Below, one piece after another: positions 19,319 to 27,044 of a stretch of DNA of 64,000 nt. Origin of the DNA: QZLE01 sp033852075 (GTDB taxonomy: Bacteria; Pseudomonadota; Gammaproteobacteria; QZLD01); the NCBI GenBank assembly GCA_033852075.1, contig JAWSVC010000004.1, positions 1 to 64,000 on the forward strand. Direction: 5' to 3'. Each line of letters begins with the position of its first letter. Position 1 is the stretch's first letter. Made by a program: the position numbers and the translations under genes. Below the pieces are notes generated by a model that worked only from the letters and a program-made list of their open reading frames with translations, was not told the DNA's origin and did no database searches.

Positions 19319-19777
19319 ATGGAAACAGTTAGATGCCTTTTTATACCAACAGCTAATAATAATCTTTTGGTGCCAAATGCTGCGATAGCAGAGATAACCA
19401 ATAATGTAGATCCGCATCCGCTTAAAGGAAGAAAAAAGGTTCCGGAATGGTTGCTTGGAACATTCGAATGGAGGGAGCAAGTGGTGCCGCTGATCTCTAT
19501 CGAAGCGATAAATGGCGAAGAGATACCGTCACCAACAATAAATACCCGTGTTGCTGTGTTAAAAGCGCATAAAAAGATGACTAAAATGCCTTATATGGCG
19601 ATCTTGACTCAAAAAATTCCAAAGCTAGTTACTGTATATAATGAGGGGATTGAACCACTTGGTGAAGATCAAGAGCTGAAAAAGATTGAAATTGCTCATG
19701 TTTTAGCCAGTGGTGAGCCTGCAGTAATTCCTGATTTAGATGAGATAGAAAAGATGGTGCTTAAACATTACGGATAA
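19319..19777 (+). CDS. chpC: CheW-like protein ChpC
   Basis: Second CheW-type coupling protein of the Pil-Chp cluster, thought to link extra receptors to ChpA. The sequence has the CheW-fold blocks VPNAAIAEI, WLLGTFEWREQVVPLISIE and AVLKAHKKM. A GTG at 19307 is in frame, but GGAG at 19309-19312 is spaced 6 nt from the ATG at 19319, which is chosen (152 residues). It is separated from chpB by a 116-bp gap holding two palindromic repeats. Confidence 0.88.
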   Translation: METVRCLFIPTANNNLLVPNAAIAEITNNVDPHPLKGRKKVPEWLLGTFEWREQVVPLISIEAINGEEIPSPTINTRVAVLKAHKKMTKMPYMAILTQKIPKLVTVYNEGIEPLGEDQELKKIEIAHVLASGEPAVIPDLDEIEKMVLKHYG

Positions 19778-19838
19778 AATGGCACTCTAAAAAAACAAAA
19801 AAATCTGCTGTATTGATCACATAAGTATAAAAAAAGAT

Positions 19839-19880
19839 TGGAATAAATTTCCAATTTGGTCTGTTTGGCATTATTATAAT
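19839..19880 (+). promoter_or_regulatory. Palindrome and -10 element upstream of the KAS III-like gene
   Basis: TTGGAA-TAAAT-TTCCAA (19839-19855) is a perfect 6-bp inverted repeat about 20 bp upstream of TATAAT (19875-19880). The -35 hexamer is poor, so the palindrome may be an operator or activator site. No regulator can be assigned; it does not fit the FadR or FabR consensus. Confidence 0.4.
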
Positions 19881-19927
19881 CGCCGTTTACAAAAATCTTT
19901 GAATAACTTAATTAGGAGATTCGCGTT

Positions 19928-20941
19928 ATGACTCGCATAGCGAATATCGTTTCAACTGGCTGTTACGTGCCAGAAAATGAAGTGCCAAACTCAGTTCTTA
20001 ACGAAAGATTCACAGAGTTAGGAAAGCCTGATATCGTAGGTAAGTTTCAAGAAAGAACAGGTATCAACACTCGTTGGTATGCTCCAGACGATTGGGCTAC
20101 ATCTGATTTGGCTTTGCCTGCATGTCAACAAGCGTTAGAAAGAGCTGGCAAGAAGCCGGAAGATATAGACCTTATTATTTTGGGAACGGACTCTCCTGAT
20201 TATCTAACCCCTGCTACATCTGTTGTGCTTCAAAAGAAACTAGGCGCAATGAATGCAGGTACGTTCGATATTGCATGCGCATGTTCAACTTTCCCAACAG
20301 GACTTTCAATTGGATCAAGTCTTATTGCTGCAAATGAAAACATCAATACTGTTCTTGTAGTAAGTGTGTACATGATGCGTAAGCTTGCTGACCCAACAGA
20401 TCCAATGGTGTTCTTCTATGGTGACGGTGCTGGTGCGGCTGTTCTGGAACCAGGTACAGAAACAGGTTACGTTGGAACATCTATGATTGCAGATGGCAAC
20501 TACTACAAAGCTTGGGGTATCTTCTCAGGTGGTACTGCTGAGCCAGCAAGTGTAGAAAGTGTTGAAGCAGGAAGAACAACAGTTAAACTGGTTGATGATT
20601 ATCCTGCAGAGATCAACCTTCAAGGTTGGCCAAAGCTAATCAGAAACCTTGCTGAAGCAGATGGTTTTTCAATGGATGATGTTGACCAAGTTATCTTCAC
20701 TCAAGTTAACGGCGCTACTATCAGTGCAGTTATGGAAGAAGTCGGTATTCCTGTTGAAAAGGCACACATGGTAATGGATAAGTGGGGCTATACTGGTTCT
20801 GCATGTATCCCAATGTGTTTCGACGACGCAGTACAAAATGGAAAGATCAAAAGAGGTGATTTAGTGCTATTCGTTGGTTCTGGTGTTGGTTACAACCAGG
20901 CGGCGACAGCATTCAGAATCAATCATGATCTGAAGATTTAA
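19928..20941 (+). CDS. KAS III (FabH)-like protein with atypical catalytic residues
   Basis: Thiolase-fold protein of 337 residues, similar throughout to beta-ketoacyl-ACP synthase III. The nucleophile position is kept as Cys119 (FDIACACSTF). The FabH His, normally in PHQAN, is Thr258 (IFTQVN), and the FabH Asn, normally GNT, is Tyr288 (GYTGSACIP). A standard decarboxylating Claisen condensation is therefore doubtful; acyl transfer or another thioester reaction is possible. AGGAGA lies 9 nt before the ATG. It has its own promoter region and a strong terminator, so it is monocistronic. The convergent alpha/beta hydrolase downstream may be related in function, but this is only inference. Confidence 0.85.
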   Translation: MTRIANIVSTGCYVPENEVPNSVLNERFTELGKPDIVGKFQERTGINTRWYAPDDWATSDLALPACQQALERAGKKPEDIDLIILGTDSPDYLTPATSVVLQKKLGAMNAGTFDIACACSTFPTGLSIGSSLIAANENINTVLVVSVYMMRKLADPTDPMVFFYGDGAGAAVLEPGTETGYVGTSMIADGNYYKAWGIFSGGTAEPASVESVEAGRTTVKLVDDYPAEINLQGWPKLIRNLAEADGFSMDDVDQVIFTQVNGATISAVMEEVGIPVEKAHMVMDKWGYTGSACIPMCFDDAVQNGKIKRGDLVLFVGSGVGYNQAATAFRINHDLKI

Positions 20942-20966
20942 TTGTTTTAAAACAATTTTAATCGAG

Positions 20967-20997
20967 AAGGGGCAATTTGCGAATTGCCCCTTTTTTT
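20967..20997 (+). terminator. Intrinsic terminator after the KAS III-like gene
   Basis: An 11-bp perfect stem (AAGGGGCAATT / AATTGCCCCTT) with a TGCG tetraloop, followed by a T-tract, starts 25 bp after the stop codon. One of the best terminators in the window. Confidence 0.92.
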
Positions 20998-21276
20998 GCG
21001 TATCTCACAAAATAGGCGTCATGCCGACGGAAGTTCATTGCTGTTCGGTGGAAATGTTTCTTACTCTTGGAAAGAGGCGCCAGTCAAGGTTTTGGTGAGG
21101 AAAAGGTAGTATTAGACTTAAATTTTTCAAGTTTCCTGAGCGTAGCCGAAGGGCTAAGAAAAATTTAATGAAATCAATGAGACTTCGGCTACGCTCAGCC
21201 ATCTTGATTTCAGAAATTGCTTTCCCTAAACCCCAGCGGGCGAAAGCTGGTGCCAGTCATTGCTCAACAAAAAATT
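20998..21276. other. Intergenic region between convergent genes
   Basis: No gene is seen. It carries a 28-bp block at 21114-21141 that recurs as its reverse complement at 62715-62742, and a long inverted repeat at 21136-21198. The right end, up to 21276, abuts the hydrolase stop codon and has no clear minus-strand terminator. Confidence 0.6.
21136..21198. repeat. Inverted pair of CTGAGCGTAGCCGAAG elements
   Basis: CTGAGCGTAGCCGAAG (21136-21151) and its perfect reverse complement (21183-21198) are separated by 31 bp. The same 16-mer core appears singly at about 30055, 31605 and 32606, and variants (CGTAGTCGAA) at 32511 and 62512. In the inverted arrangement it could form a long hairpin in either transcript. 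Confidence 0.85.
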
Positions 21277-22389
21277 TTATTTCTTTGTTGTGGTTTTTGT
21301 CGCTGGTTTCGCAACTGGCTTTTTAGCCGCGCTTTTCGTGGCAGTTTTAGGTTTTGCAGCAGCTTTTTGGGGCGCTGGTGTTTTTGGCTCAACAGGTTTA
21401 TTTGCCTTAGTTGCAACTGGTCTGGCTACTTTTTGAGCTGCAGCTTTGCGCTTTTCTTCGTAACGTTCTCTGGAAAGCTCTATAGGGATATAACGTAGAT
21501 AGTCACCCTCACAAGGGATTGCTACAGGATGAGCTCCTAGCTCCTCATTAGCTATCCATGTGGTTTGATCACCTTTCCATCTGCCGGATTCAACCTCTTC
21601 AATGAAGTTGGCTATGATTTGGCAACACAGGTCTGGGATTTCGATAGTCATCGCGTGAGCAACTTTCGGGACCAGGATTAAGCGCGAATTTTTGATTTGA
21701 CGACGGATAATCTCATGTAAATGTCTTGGAGTAAAACTATCAAATTCACCATTCATGATTAAGGTTGGGCACTTAATGGCTGCAATTTCATCAGTAATAT
21801 TAGTGAATGAGGCTAGTTGCTCCATTACATTTTGGATCCCATAAACCTCCATGTCAGCAATAGCAATACGTTTGGTAAAATCGATTACATTGCTATGCTC
21901 ATCAATCCATCCGCCGGTAAAGTTTAGTGGCATTAAAAGGTCTAAGTAAAAGCCAAAACCGATTTCTGTTAGGCCTCTATGAAGGTTATATGCAAGATAT
22001 TTAAATTGCCCATCCATTTCAGTGAACGTACTGATAGGGATAATGCCGCGGCTTTTTTTCGGATAAAGATATCCAAATTTCAGGGCTACTACACCACCAT
22101 AAGAAATGCCGGAAACATAAGCCTGTTTAGTGCCAATCTCATCAAGAATTAAAGATAATACCTCTGCGTTATTATCAAAGTTCATATCCAGTACTGGTTT
22201 TGATGATGAGCCTTGCCCAAGCATGTCATAAACCAGAACCCTAAAACCACTTGAACAAAGGTTTTCGATCATTGGCATCCAGTGCAGGGTGCGCATTGAA
22301 AGGCCATTTACAAATGCTATAACCGGAGCATCTTCTTCTCCGTATGTTTGGTAAAAAACCTCGTGAGAACCGTACTTAAATATTGACAT
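21277..22389 (-). CDS. Alpha/beta hydrolase with Lys/Ala/Pro-rich C-terminal tail
   Basis: Cytoplasmic alpha/beta-hydrolase, 370 residues, substrate unknown. The nucleophile elbow GISYGG puts Ser96, with Asp217 (NGEFDSFTP) and His245 (KVAHAM) completing the triad; FVNGLSM at 26-32 fits the oxyanion loop. Residues 1-270 make an ordinary hydrolase domain. The last ~58 residues are a basic histone-H1-like tail (AAAKPKTATKSAAKKP). Such tails bind DNA or polyanions, or attach proteins to storage granules; which applies here is unknown. It follows the unrecognised gene at 23071 by 43 bp, probably in one transcript. It is convergent with the KAS III-like gene. Confidence 0.85.
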   Translation of the reverse strand: MSIFKYGSHEVFYQTYGEEDAPVIAFVNGLSMRTLHWMPMIENLCSSGFRVLVYDMLGQGSSSKPVLDMNFDNNAEVLSLILDEIGTKQAYVSGISYGGVVALKFGYLYPKKSRGIIPISTFTEMDGQFKYLAYNLHRGLTEIGFGFYLDLLMPLNFTGGWIDEHSNVIDFTKRIAIADMEVYGIQNVMEQLASFTNITDEIAAIKCPTLIMNGEFDSFTPRHLHEIIRRQIKNSRLILVPKVAHAMTIEIPDLCCQIIANFIEEVESGRWKGDQTTWIANEELGAHPVAIPCEGDYLRYIPIELSRERYEEKRKAAAQKVARPVATKANKPVEPKTPAPQKAAAKPKTATKSAAKKPVAKPATKTTTKK

Positions 22390-22432
22390 CTTATGTCCCT
22401 GTCTTTCCTGATCTGTTGTTGATTAAATCAAA

Positions 22433-23071
22433 TTATCCTTTGCGTTCTTCCGGTAGCTTGCAGACAGCCGCTAATAGATCACAGAAACAACTTTGAACAA
22501 CGGTTTGTTGTTTACTAACAATCTCTTCTTTCTTTTCTTGTGAAATTGGAAGTTCGATTGCCTTTAGCATTCTGATCTGAGCTTGAATCTGACGTCCATT
22601 TTCTTCTTCAATTTCTTGGATTGCTGATAAGAAAGGAGTATTTAAAGGCATGGTTGGTGGAAGAACCGGGAGTATTCTTACTTCTGCCATAAAGGCATGA
22701 CTTAGAGCAAGGTATGTAAAGAACACTTCGTCCACACTAAAGGCGCGCTGCATGTATTGGTTAACTTCTGCCATTTGCCATAGTTTAAGGTTAAGCTGAG
22801 TTGCCTCCATGTATACAAATGGGTTTGTTGACCAATTCGTAGCCTTGTTTAGAAGGGTTGATAATTCAATCTCCTTAAAATATTGCTTGTGCAGGCTTTT
22901 GTATGGTTCCCATTCAAATGGTTGAAACTCAATTTTAGTTAGAATTGAGGCGTTTGTGGTTTTAATTGCCTGAATAAAAAGAGAAATTCTTGTTTCTTGT
23001 TCGGAGCCCAAATCATTTTTTGAAAAAAAGTCCTGCGCCAATAGTTTCATGCGTTCTGCAGCATTTGGCAT
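22433..23071 (-). CDS. Unrecognised 212-residue protein
   Basis: I do not recognise this family. The protein is soluble-looking and mostly helical, without a signal peptide or membrane segment. It has a Pro-rich break at about 153-160 (LPVLPPTMP) and a polar, Gln/Glu-rich helical second half. A strong site, AAGGAG, lies 6 nt before the ATG, so it is well translated. It is the first gene of a two-gene minus-strand operon with the tailed alpha/beta hydrolase, and a role with that enzyme is likely. A phasin-like or granule-associated helper is one idea, unsupported by any motif. Confidence 0.75.
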   Translation of the reverse strand: MPNAAERMKLLAQDFFSKNDLGSEQETRISLFIQAIKTTNASILTKIEFQPFEWEPYKSLHKQYFKEIELSTLLNKATNWSTNPFVYMEATQLNLKLWQMAEVNQYMQRAFSVDEVFFTYLALSHAFMAEVRILPVLPPTMPLNTPFLSAIQEIEEENGRQIQAQIRMLKAIELPISQEKKEEIVSKQQTVVQSCFCDLLAAVCKLPEERKG

Positions 23072-23378
23072 TATTATCTCCTTATCTCACTATGAGGCTA
23101 TTCCTGTTAGCCGATATTGTCAGTGCCTTTTAGGCTTGATCTGAATTGTAATTTGTCCATTCTATCTCAAAGTACGACTTGGTTTCCAGCCAATTTATTC
23201 TTTATGATGATAAAATGCAGTTGTTTGGGAATGCGGCTATTTATTATAGTAATATAAACTTTGTTTAATCAGTATAATAACAAATATTTGTTGCAGAACT
23301 TTCTATTAAAAAATAAATAAATATGATAAGGTGATTAATTATTCAAAAATAATTGATGTTGACCTTGGCGCTGGCAAT
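23072..23378. other. Divergent promoter region
   Basis: About 300 bp between the minus-strand unknown/hydrolase operon and the plus-strand response regulator. It is AT-rich and has one candidate plus-strand promoter (23221-23249). A GTG at 23331 could start the regulator 16 codons earlier. Confidence 0.5.
23221..23249 (+). promoter_or_regulatory. Candidate promoter for the response regulator
   Basis: TTGTTT (23221-23226) and TTATAG (23244-23249) with 17-bp spacing. A second TATAAT at 23273-23278 has no matching -35. Confidence 0.35.
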
Positions 23379-24029
23379 ATGATTAGTAAAATAATAATAG
23401 CTGATGACCATCCTTTATTTCGTTCTGCTCTTATGAGCGGGGTATCAATGGAATTTGAAGGTTGTCAGATAATAGAAGTTGATTCATGTTCTTCGCTTCA
23501 AGAATCTGTGAATAAACATTGTGATTGTGATCTTATTCTTCTTGATCTTTGTATGCCTGGCGTGCATGGATTCTCCGGTCTAATTTTTTTACGCGCACAA
23601 TTTCCTGATATTCCTGTAGTTATTATCTCTGGGACAGAGGATGTTGATACTATCAGGCAAGCAATCGATTATGGCGCTGTTGGATATATTCCGAAATCAT
23701 CCCCTTTATTAGAAATTGTATCTGCTATTAGAATGGTTCTTGATGGGAGGTTGTATCTTCCTGCGGATATGGTTGAGGATGTGAAAAAAGCTAACCCGGA
23801 AAGAGATGAGTTTGCTGTTTGTCTTGGTAATCTTACTCCTAAGCAGTTTACGGTGTTGTCCTATATGGCTGAAGGGATGCTTAATAAGCAGATAGCAGCT
23901 GAGATTAAGGTTTCCGAAGCTACTGTTAAAGCGCATGTAACAGCTATCCTTAATAAACTAAACGTATCAAGTAGGACTCAAGCGGTAATAGCTCTAAAAG
24001 GGATGGATATTGGAGAAAGTCTAAATTAG
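23379..24029 (+). CDS. LuxR/NarL-family response regulator
   Basis: DNA-binding two-component regulator, 216 residues from this start. The N-terminal receiver has the acid pair Asp9/Asp10, phospho-acceptor Asp56 (LILLDLCMPG) and IPKSS near 105 in place of the usual KPS-like Lys region. The C-terminal helix-turn-helix (about 148-205) has LTPKQFTVLSYMAEGMLNKQ and SEATVKAHVTAILNKLNV. I start it at the ATG giving MISKIIIADDHPLF, the normal NarL-type opening. A GTG at 23331 is possible, and neither has a strong ribosome site. Its likely kinase is encoded 42 bp downstream. Target genes cannot be read from the sequence; the flanking operons are candidates. Confidence 0.88.
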   Translation: MISKIIIADDHPLFRSALMSGVSMEFEGCQIIEVDSCSSLQESVNKHCDCDLILLDLCMPGVHGFSGLIFLRAQFPDIPVVIISGTEDVDTIRQAIDYGAVGYIPKSSPLLEIVSAIRMVLDGRLYLPADMVEDVKKANPERDEFAVCLGNLTPKQFTVLSYMAEGMLNKQIAAEIKVSEATVKAHVTAILNKLNVSSRTQAVIALKGMDIGESLN

Positions 24030-24071
24030 TTTTTTGGGGCTATTCAAATAGTTCGTTTTCAAAGGAAAAAT

Positions 24072-24767
24072 GTGGTAACGGATGATAAAGAAAAACAGCC
24101 TGGCGCTCGTTTTTTATCTGCAATAACTCATGATTTGGCGCAGCCACTGCATGCAGCGCGGTTATTTGCGTCTGCCTTAGAAGGCAAGATCCCTGATCCT
24201 AAACAACAACAAATGGTTGATAATATTCATGCTTCGTTGGAAGTTGCAGAGAGTATGCTTAACAAAGTTTCTCTTCTAGGAAAACTTGATGCAGGAAGGC
24301 TTCCTGTTGTAATTGAGTCGGTACGAATTCAGGAAGTGATTGCGGATGTGATTTCTGAATATATGTCCATAGCAAAGGATCGTGGGATTAATCTAAGGTT
24401 TGTTCCAACTGGAATAAAAGTGAGTGGTGATAAGGCAATGCTGCGTAGGGCGCTGCAACAATTGTTGTCAAATGCACTACGGTTTACCAAAAACGGCAAG
24501 GTTGTAGTTGGTGTAAGAAGATTGGGTGATTGCTGTTTTCTTCAGGTTTGGGATAATGGAAAGGGTATCGATAAAACAGATATGGCTAAAATTTTTGATG
24601 ATTTTTATAAAATTCAAAATCACGATCTATATCAGGAAAGCTGTTTTGGTTTAGGTTTAACAATAGTAAAGCGGATTTGTGCCGATATTGGTTGCGAAGT
24701 GTTGGTTAGTTCTTGGTCTGGGGAAGGATCGGTTTTTTCTCTTAAACTGCCTTTATTGGATGAGTAA
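24072..24767 (+). CDS. Small sensorless histidine kinase
   Basis: Cytoplasmic two-component kinase of only 231 residues. The dimerisation box contains His20 in AITHDLAQPLHAARLFASAL, the 'HDLxQPL' type found at the C-termini of NahK/ErcS'-like kinases. The ATPase domain has SNALRF, WDNGKGID and FGLGLTIVKRI. No PAS, HAMP or membrane segment precedes the His box, so input must come from a partner protein. The start is GTG with AAGGAAA before it. It probably phosphorylates the adjacent LuxR-type regulator. Confidence 0.88.
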   Translation: MVTDDKEKQPGARFLSAITHDLAQPLHAARLFASALEGKIPDPKQQQMVDNIHASLEVAESMLNKVSLLGKLDAGRLPVVIESVRIQEVIADVISEYMSIAKDRGINLRFVPTGIKVSGDKAMLRRALQQLLSNALRFTKNGKVVVGVRRLGDCCFLQVWDNGKGIDKTDMAKIFDDFYKIQNHDLYQESCFGLGLTIVKRICADIGCEVLVSSWSGEGSVFSLKLPLLDE

Positions 24768-24896
24768 AATTTTTTGTAGCTAGTAATAGTGAATCTTCTT
24801 TTGCTAGAAACTTGATCGTTTTTCTGAGATTATTAGCCTTCGTATTAAAATATCACCGCATGGTTTTCAAATAAATTAAGGAACGGGAGTTAAGGT

Positions 24897-25349
24897 ATGG
24901 CAAGGGGTGTTAATAAGGTTATTCTTATCGGGAATCTTGGTAAGGATCCTGAAACCAGATATATGCCAAATGGTGGAGCAGTAACTAATATTACGGTTGC
25001 TACTTCTGATTCATGGAAAGATAAACAGTCAGGTCAAACGCAAGAAAGAACCGAATGGCATAATGTGGTATTTTTTAATCGTCTTGCTGAGATTGCTGGT
25101 GAATATCTTAAAAAAGGTTCCAAGGTATATCTTGAAGGAAGTCTAAGGACTAGAAAATGGCAGGATAAAAGCGGGTCTGATCGTTACACTACAGAGATCG
25201 TAGCAAGTGAAATGCAAATGCTAGATTCCAGAGCTGGAGGCACTGCAAACTTTGGTAATAATTCTGCTCCTCAGCAGCAGGGTTCAATGTCGGCTCCAGT
25301 ACAGCAGGCACCTGCTGATCATGGATTTGATGACGATATTCCATTTTAA
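24897..25349 (+). CDS. ssb: Single-stranded DNA-binding protein SSB
   Basis: Binds single-stranded DNA in replication, repair and recombination. The OB-fold covers residues 1-110 (VNKVILIGNLGKDPETRY, TEWHNVVFFNRLAEIAGEYL, KVYLEGSLRTRKW). A Gln/Gly/Pro linker leads to the conserved acidic tip DDDIPF that contacts partner proteins. It is a complete 150-residue protein. No SOS box was seen upstream, and uvrA, the frequent divergent neighbour, is absent. Confidence 0.97.
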   Translation: MARGVNKVILIGNLGKDPETRYMPNGGAVTNITVATSDSWKDKQSGQTQERTEWHNVVFFNRLAEIAGEYLKKGSKVYLEGSLRTRKWQDKSGSDRYTTEIVASEMQMLDSRAGGTANFGNNSAPQQQGSMSAPVQQAPADHGFDDDIPF

Positions 25350-25370
25350 TATCGAAAGTTTGATGTCGCT

Positions 25371-25543
25371 ATTCCCGCGTTAGTGGGGATTCATTTTGTA
25401 GGTTGGCGCTGAGCTTGCGAAGCCCAACAATAAATATGCTTTTCGTTCCCGCTCTCTGTGAGGAATGCGCTTTAGAGCTATGGGTAATCACCAACATTTT
25501 AATGCAGTCATTATCTCTCATTCCCGCCTCCTGCGTGGGAATG
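25371..25543 (+). repeat. Cluster of four palindromic repeats overlapping the wzi-like start
   Basis: Four short palindromes: 25371-25392 (ATTCCCGCG...GGGGATTC), 25401-25430 (GTTGG...CCAAC with GCTGAGC inside), 25444-25468 (GTTCCCGC...AGGAATGC) and 25519-25543 (ATTCCCGC...GTGGGAAT). The third contains the first ATG of the Wzi-like frame and the fourth lies inside that frame, so part of the predicted N-terminus is repeat-derived. Confidence 0.7.
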
Positions 25544-26970
25544 TATGCATTCTTATTTTTCGCCTCGCACTTAGTTATCTGCTCCTTCCGTGTTTGTTGG
25601 TATTTGTCTTTACATCTGCTCATGCCAAACCCTGGATCACTCCAAATGATCCATTCTTGCGATCGGATATTCAGCTTTTAAGTGATATCGGTGTAATAAA
25701 ATCACCAGTTACAACTTGGCCATTAAACTGGTCAGGTATTAAAAGAGATCTTTTTGATGCGCGTGGTTTTCAATTGAATAAAAAGGAAAACGAAGCTCGT
25801 CAAAGAGTATTGCGCCGTTGCAAATATGAAACTCGAGAAGGGAGTAGAAAATCCTACTCTTTTGGAGGGGCTTCTGGGACTGATCTGTTTAATCCTTTTG
25901 GTTATCAGCAGCAGGATGGTGTTCAATTTGCAGGTAATACGGATTGGTTAGGTAAAAGATTCGCGATAAATATGCGGGCAACAACGGTGATCGATTCGGA
26001 AGATGGTGATCACCTGCGTTTTGATGGTTCATATGCTGCAGCGGTGATTGGTAATTGGATTTTTTCTGCTGGCACTGAGCAAAGGTGGTGGGGGCCGGGT
26101 TGGGAAGATAGTCTTTTGATAGGAAATAGCGCAAGGCCACTGCCTGGGGTATCATTAAGGCGCAATCATTCAATGGTGCCAGAAAACAAGCTTATAAGTT
26201 GGCTGGGTCCATGGCATCTTGATGCTTTTGTGGCCAGATTGGAATCTGATCGTTCTGTAGCAAATCCTTTGATGCTGGGGATGCGTTTTAACTTCAAACC
26301 GCTAAGCAAATTAGAGATTGCGTTTTCAAGAACTTCACTCTTTGGCGGAGAGGATAATCCTGCTGATCTCAAAGCATTCTTTTCGGCAATAAGGGGGGAT
26401 GATGAGATAGATGGAGAGCACAATGCGTCTTTTTCACTAACGGGGCTGGATTTTCGTTATGCTTTTAATTCAGATATTGCTTTTTATGGGCAGCTAGTTG
26501 ATGCAAATGGAGGTATTGGATCGGGAAAGCTTGGTTTGGTCGGCGTAGATTTGTCCTTGGATTATTTGTATTCTGGGGCAAAAGGATATTTAGAGATTGC
26601 AGATGCGGATATTGAAGGCAATGGTTTAAATAATTATCTAAGCAGCAAATATCAAACCGGGTATTACTATAAAAATCGGGGAATTGGTTATCCTGTCTTT
26701 GGCCGGTCAACTACATTGGGGGCGCTTTTACCACTCACGGATTCTGGATATGCAACAATATCGCTAAAGGCAGTAGAAATCCTAACAGGAAATCAATCTG
26801 TATTATCGGCAAGTGATTCAGATATTTGGGTTTTATCGACAGGTTATTCGGGCCAGATTGCTAAAGGCGAGATAGGTATTGATCTTCAGATTTATTCTGA
26901 AAAGGTAAATGTTTTTGGAAATGAAGGTGACAGATATAGCTTAAGTGTCAATTGGAAGAAAGGTATTTGA
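25465..26970 (+). CDS. wzi: Wzi-family capsule assembly outer-membrane protein
   Basis: Outer-membrane beta-barrel protein of the Caps_assemb_Wzi family (PF14052 type), which anchors capsule or exopolysaccharide at the cell surface. A signal peptide ends around TSAHA-KPWITP. Typical barrel blocks follow: FSAGTEQRWWGPGWEDSLL and LSWLGPWHLDAFVARLE-like segments. The start is uncertain: ATGs at 25465 and 25480 are both inside or next to repeat DNA and lack good ribosome sites, and the true n-region may be shorter. First gene of the polysaccharide locus, transcribed toward the exporter 74 bp downstream. Confidence 0.82.
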   Translation: MRFRAMGNHQHFNAVIISHSRLLRGNVCILIFRLALSYLLLPCLLVFVFTSAHAKPWITPNDPFLRSDIQLLSDIGVIKSPVTTWPLNWSGIKRDLFDARGFQLNKKENEARQRVLRRCKYETREGSRKSYSFGGASGTDLFNPFGYQQQDGVQFAGNTDWLGKRFAINMRATTVIDSEDGDHLRFDGSYAAAVIGNWIFSAGTEQRWWGPGWEDSLLIGNSARPLPGVSLRRNHSMVPENKLISWLGPWHLDAFVARLESDRSVANPLMLGMRFNFKPLSKLEIAFSRTSLFGGEDNPADLKAFFSAIRGDDEIDGEHNASFSLTGLDFRYAFNSDIAFYGQLVDANGGIGSGKLGLVGVDLSLDYLYSGAKGYLEIADADIEGNGLNNYLSSKYQTGYYYKNRGIGYPVFGRSTTLGALLPLTDSGYATISLKAVEILTGNQSVLSASDSDIWVLSTGYSGQIAKGEIGIDLQIYSEKVNVFGNEGDRYSLSVNWKKGI

Positions 26971-27044
26971 TTATTTATAGATGAAATATTTTTCTCCATA
27001 ATATAGAATCTTTGCCTGCAAGATCAAACATGGATGGGTACTAA

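Noticed and set aside
25403..25681. Short ORF in another frame over the wzi-like 5' end
   Set aside because: It crosses repeats and overlaps the signal peptide of the wzi-like frame; no similarity or ribosome site.
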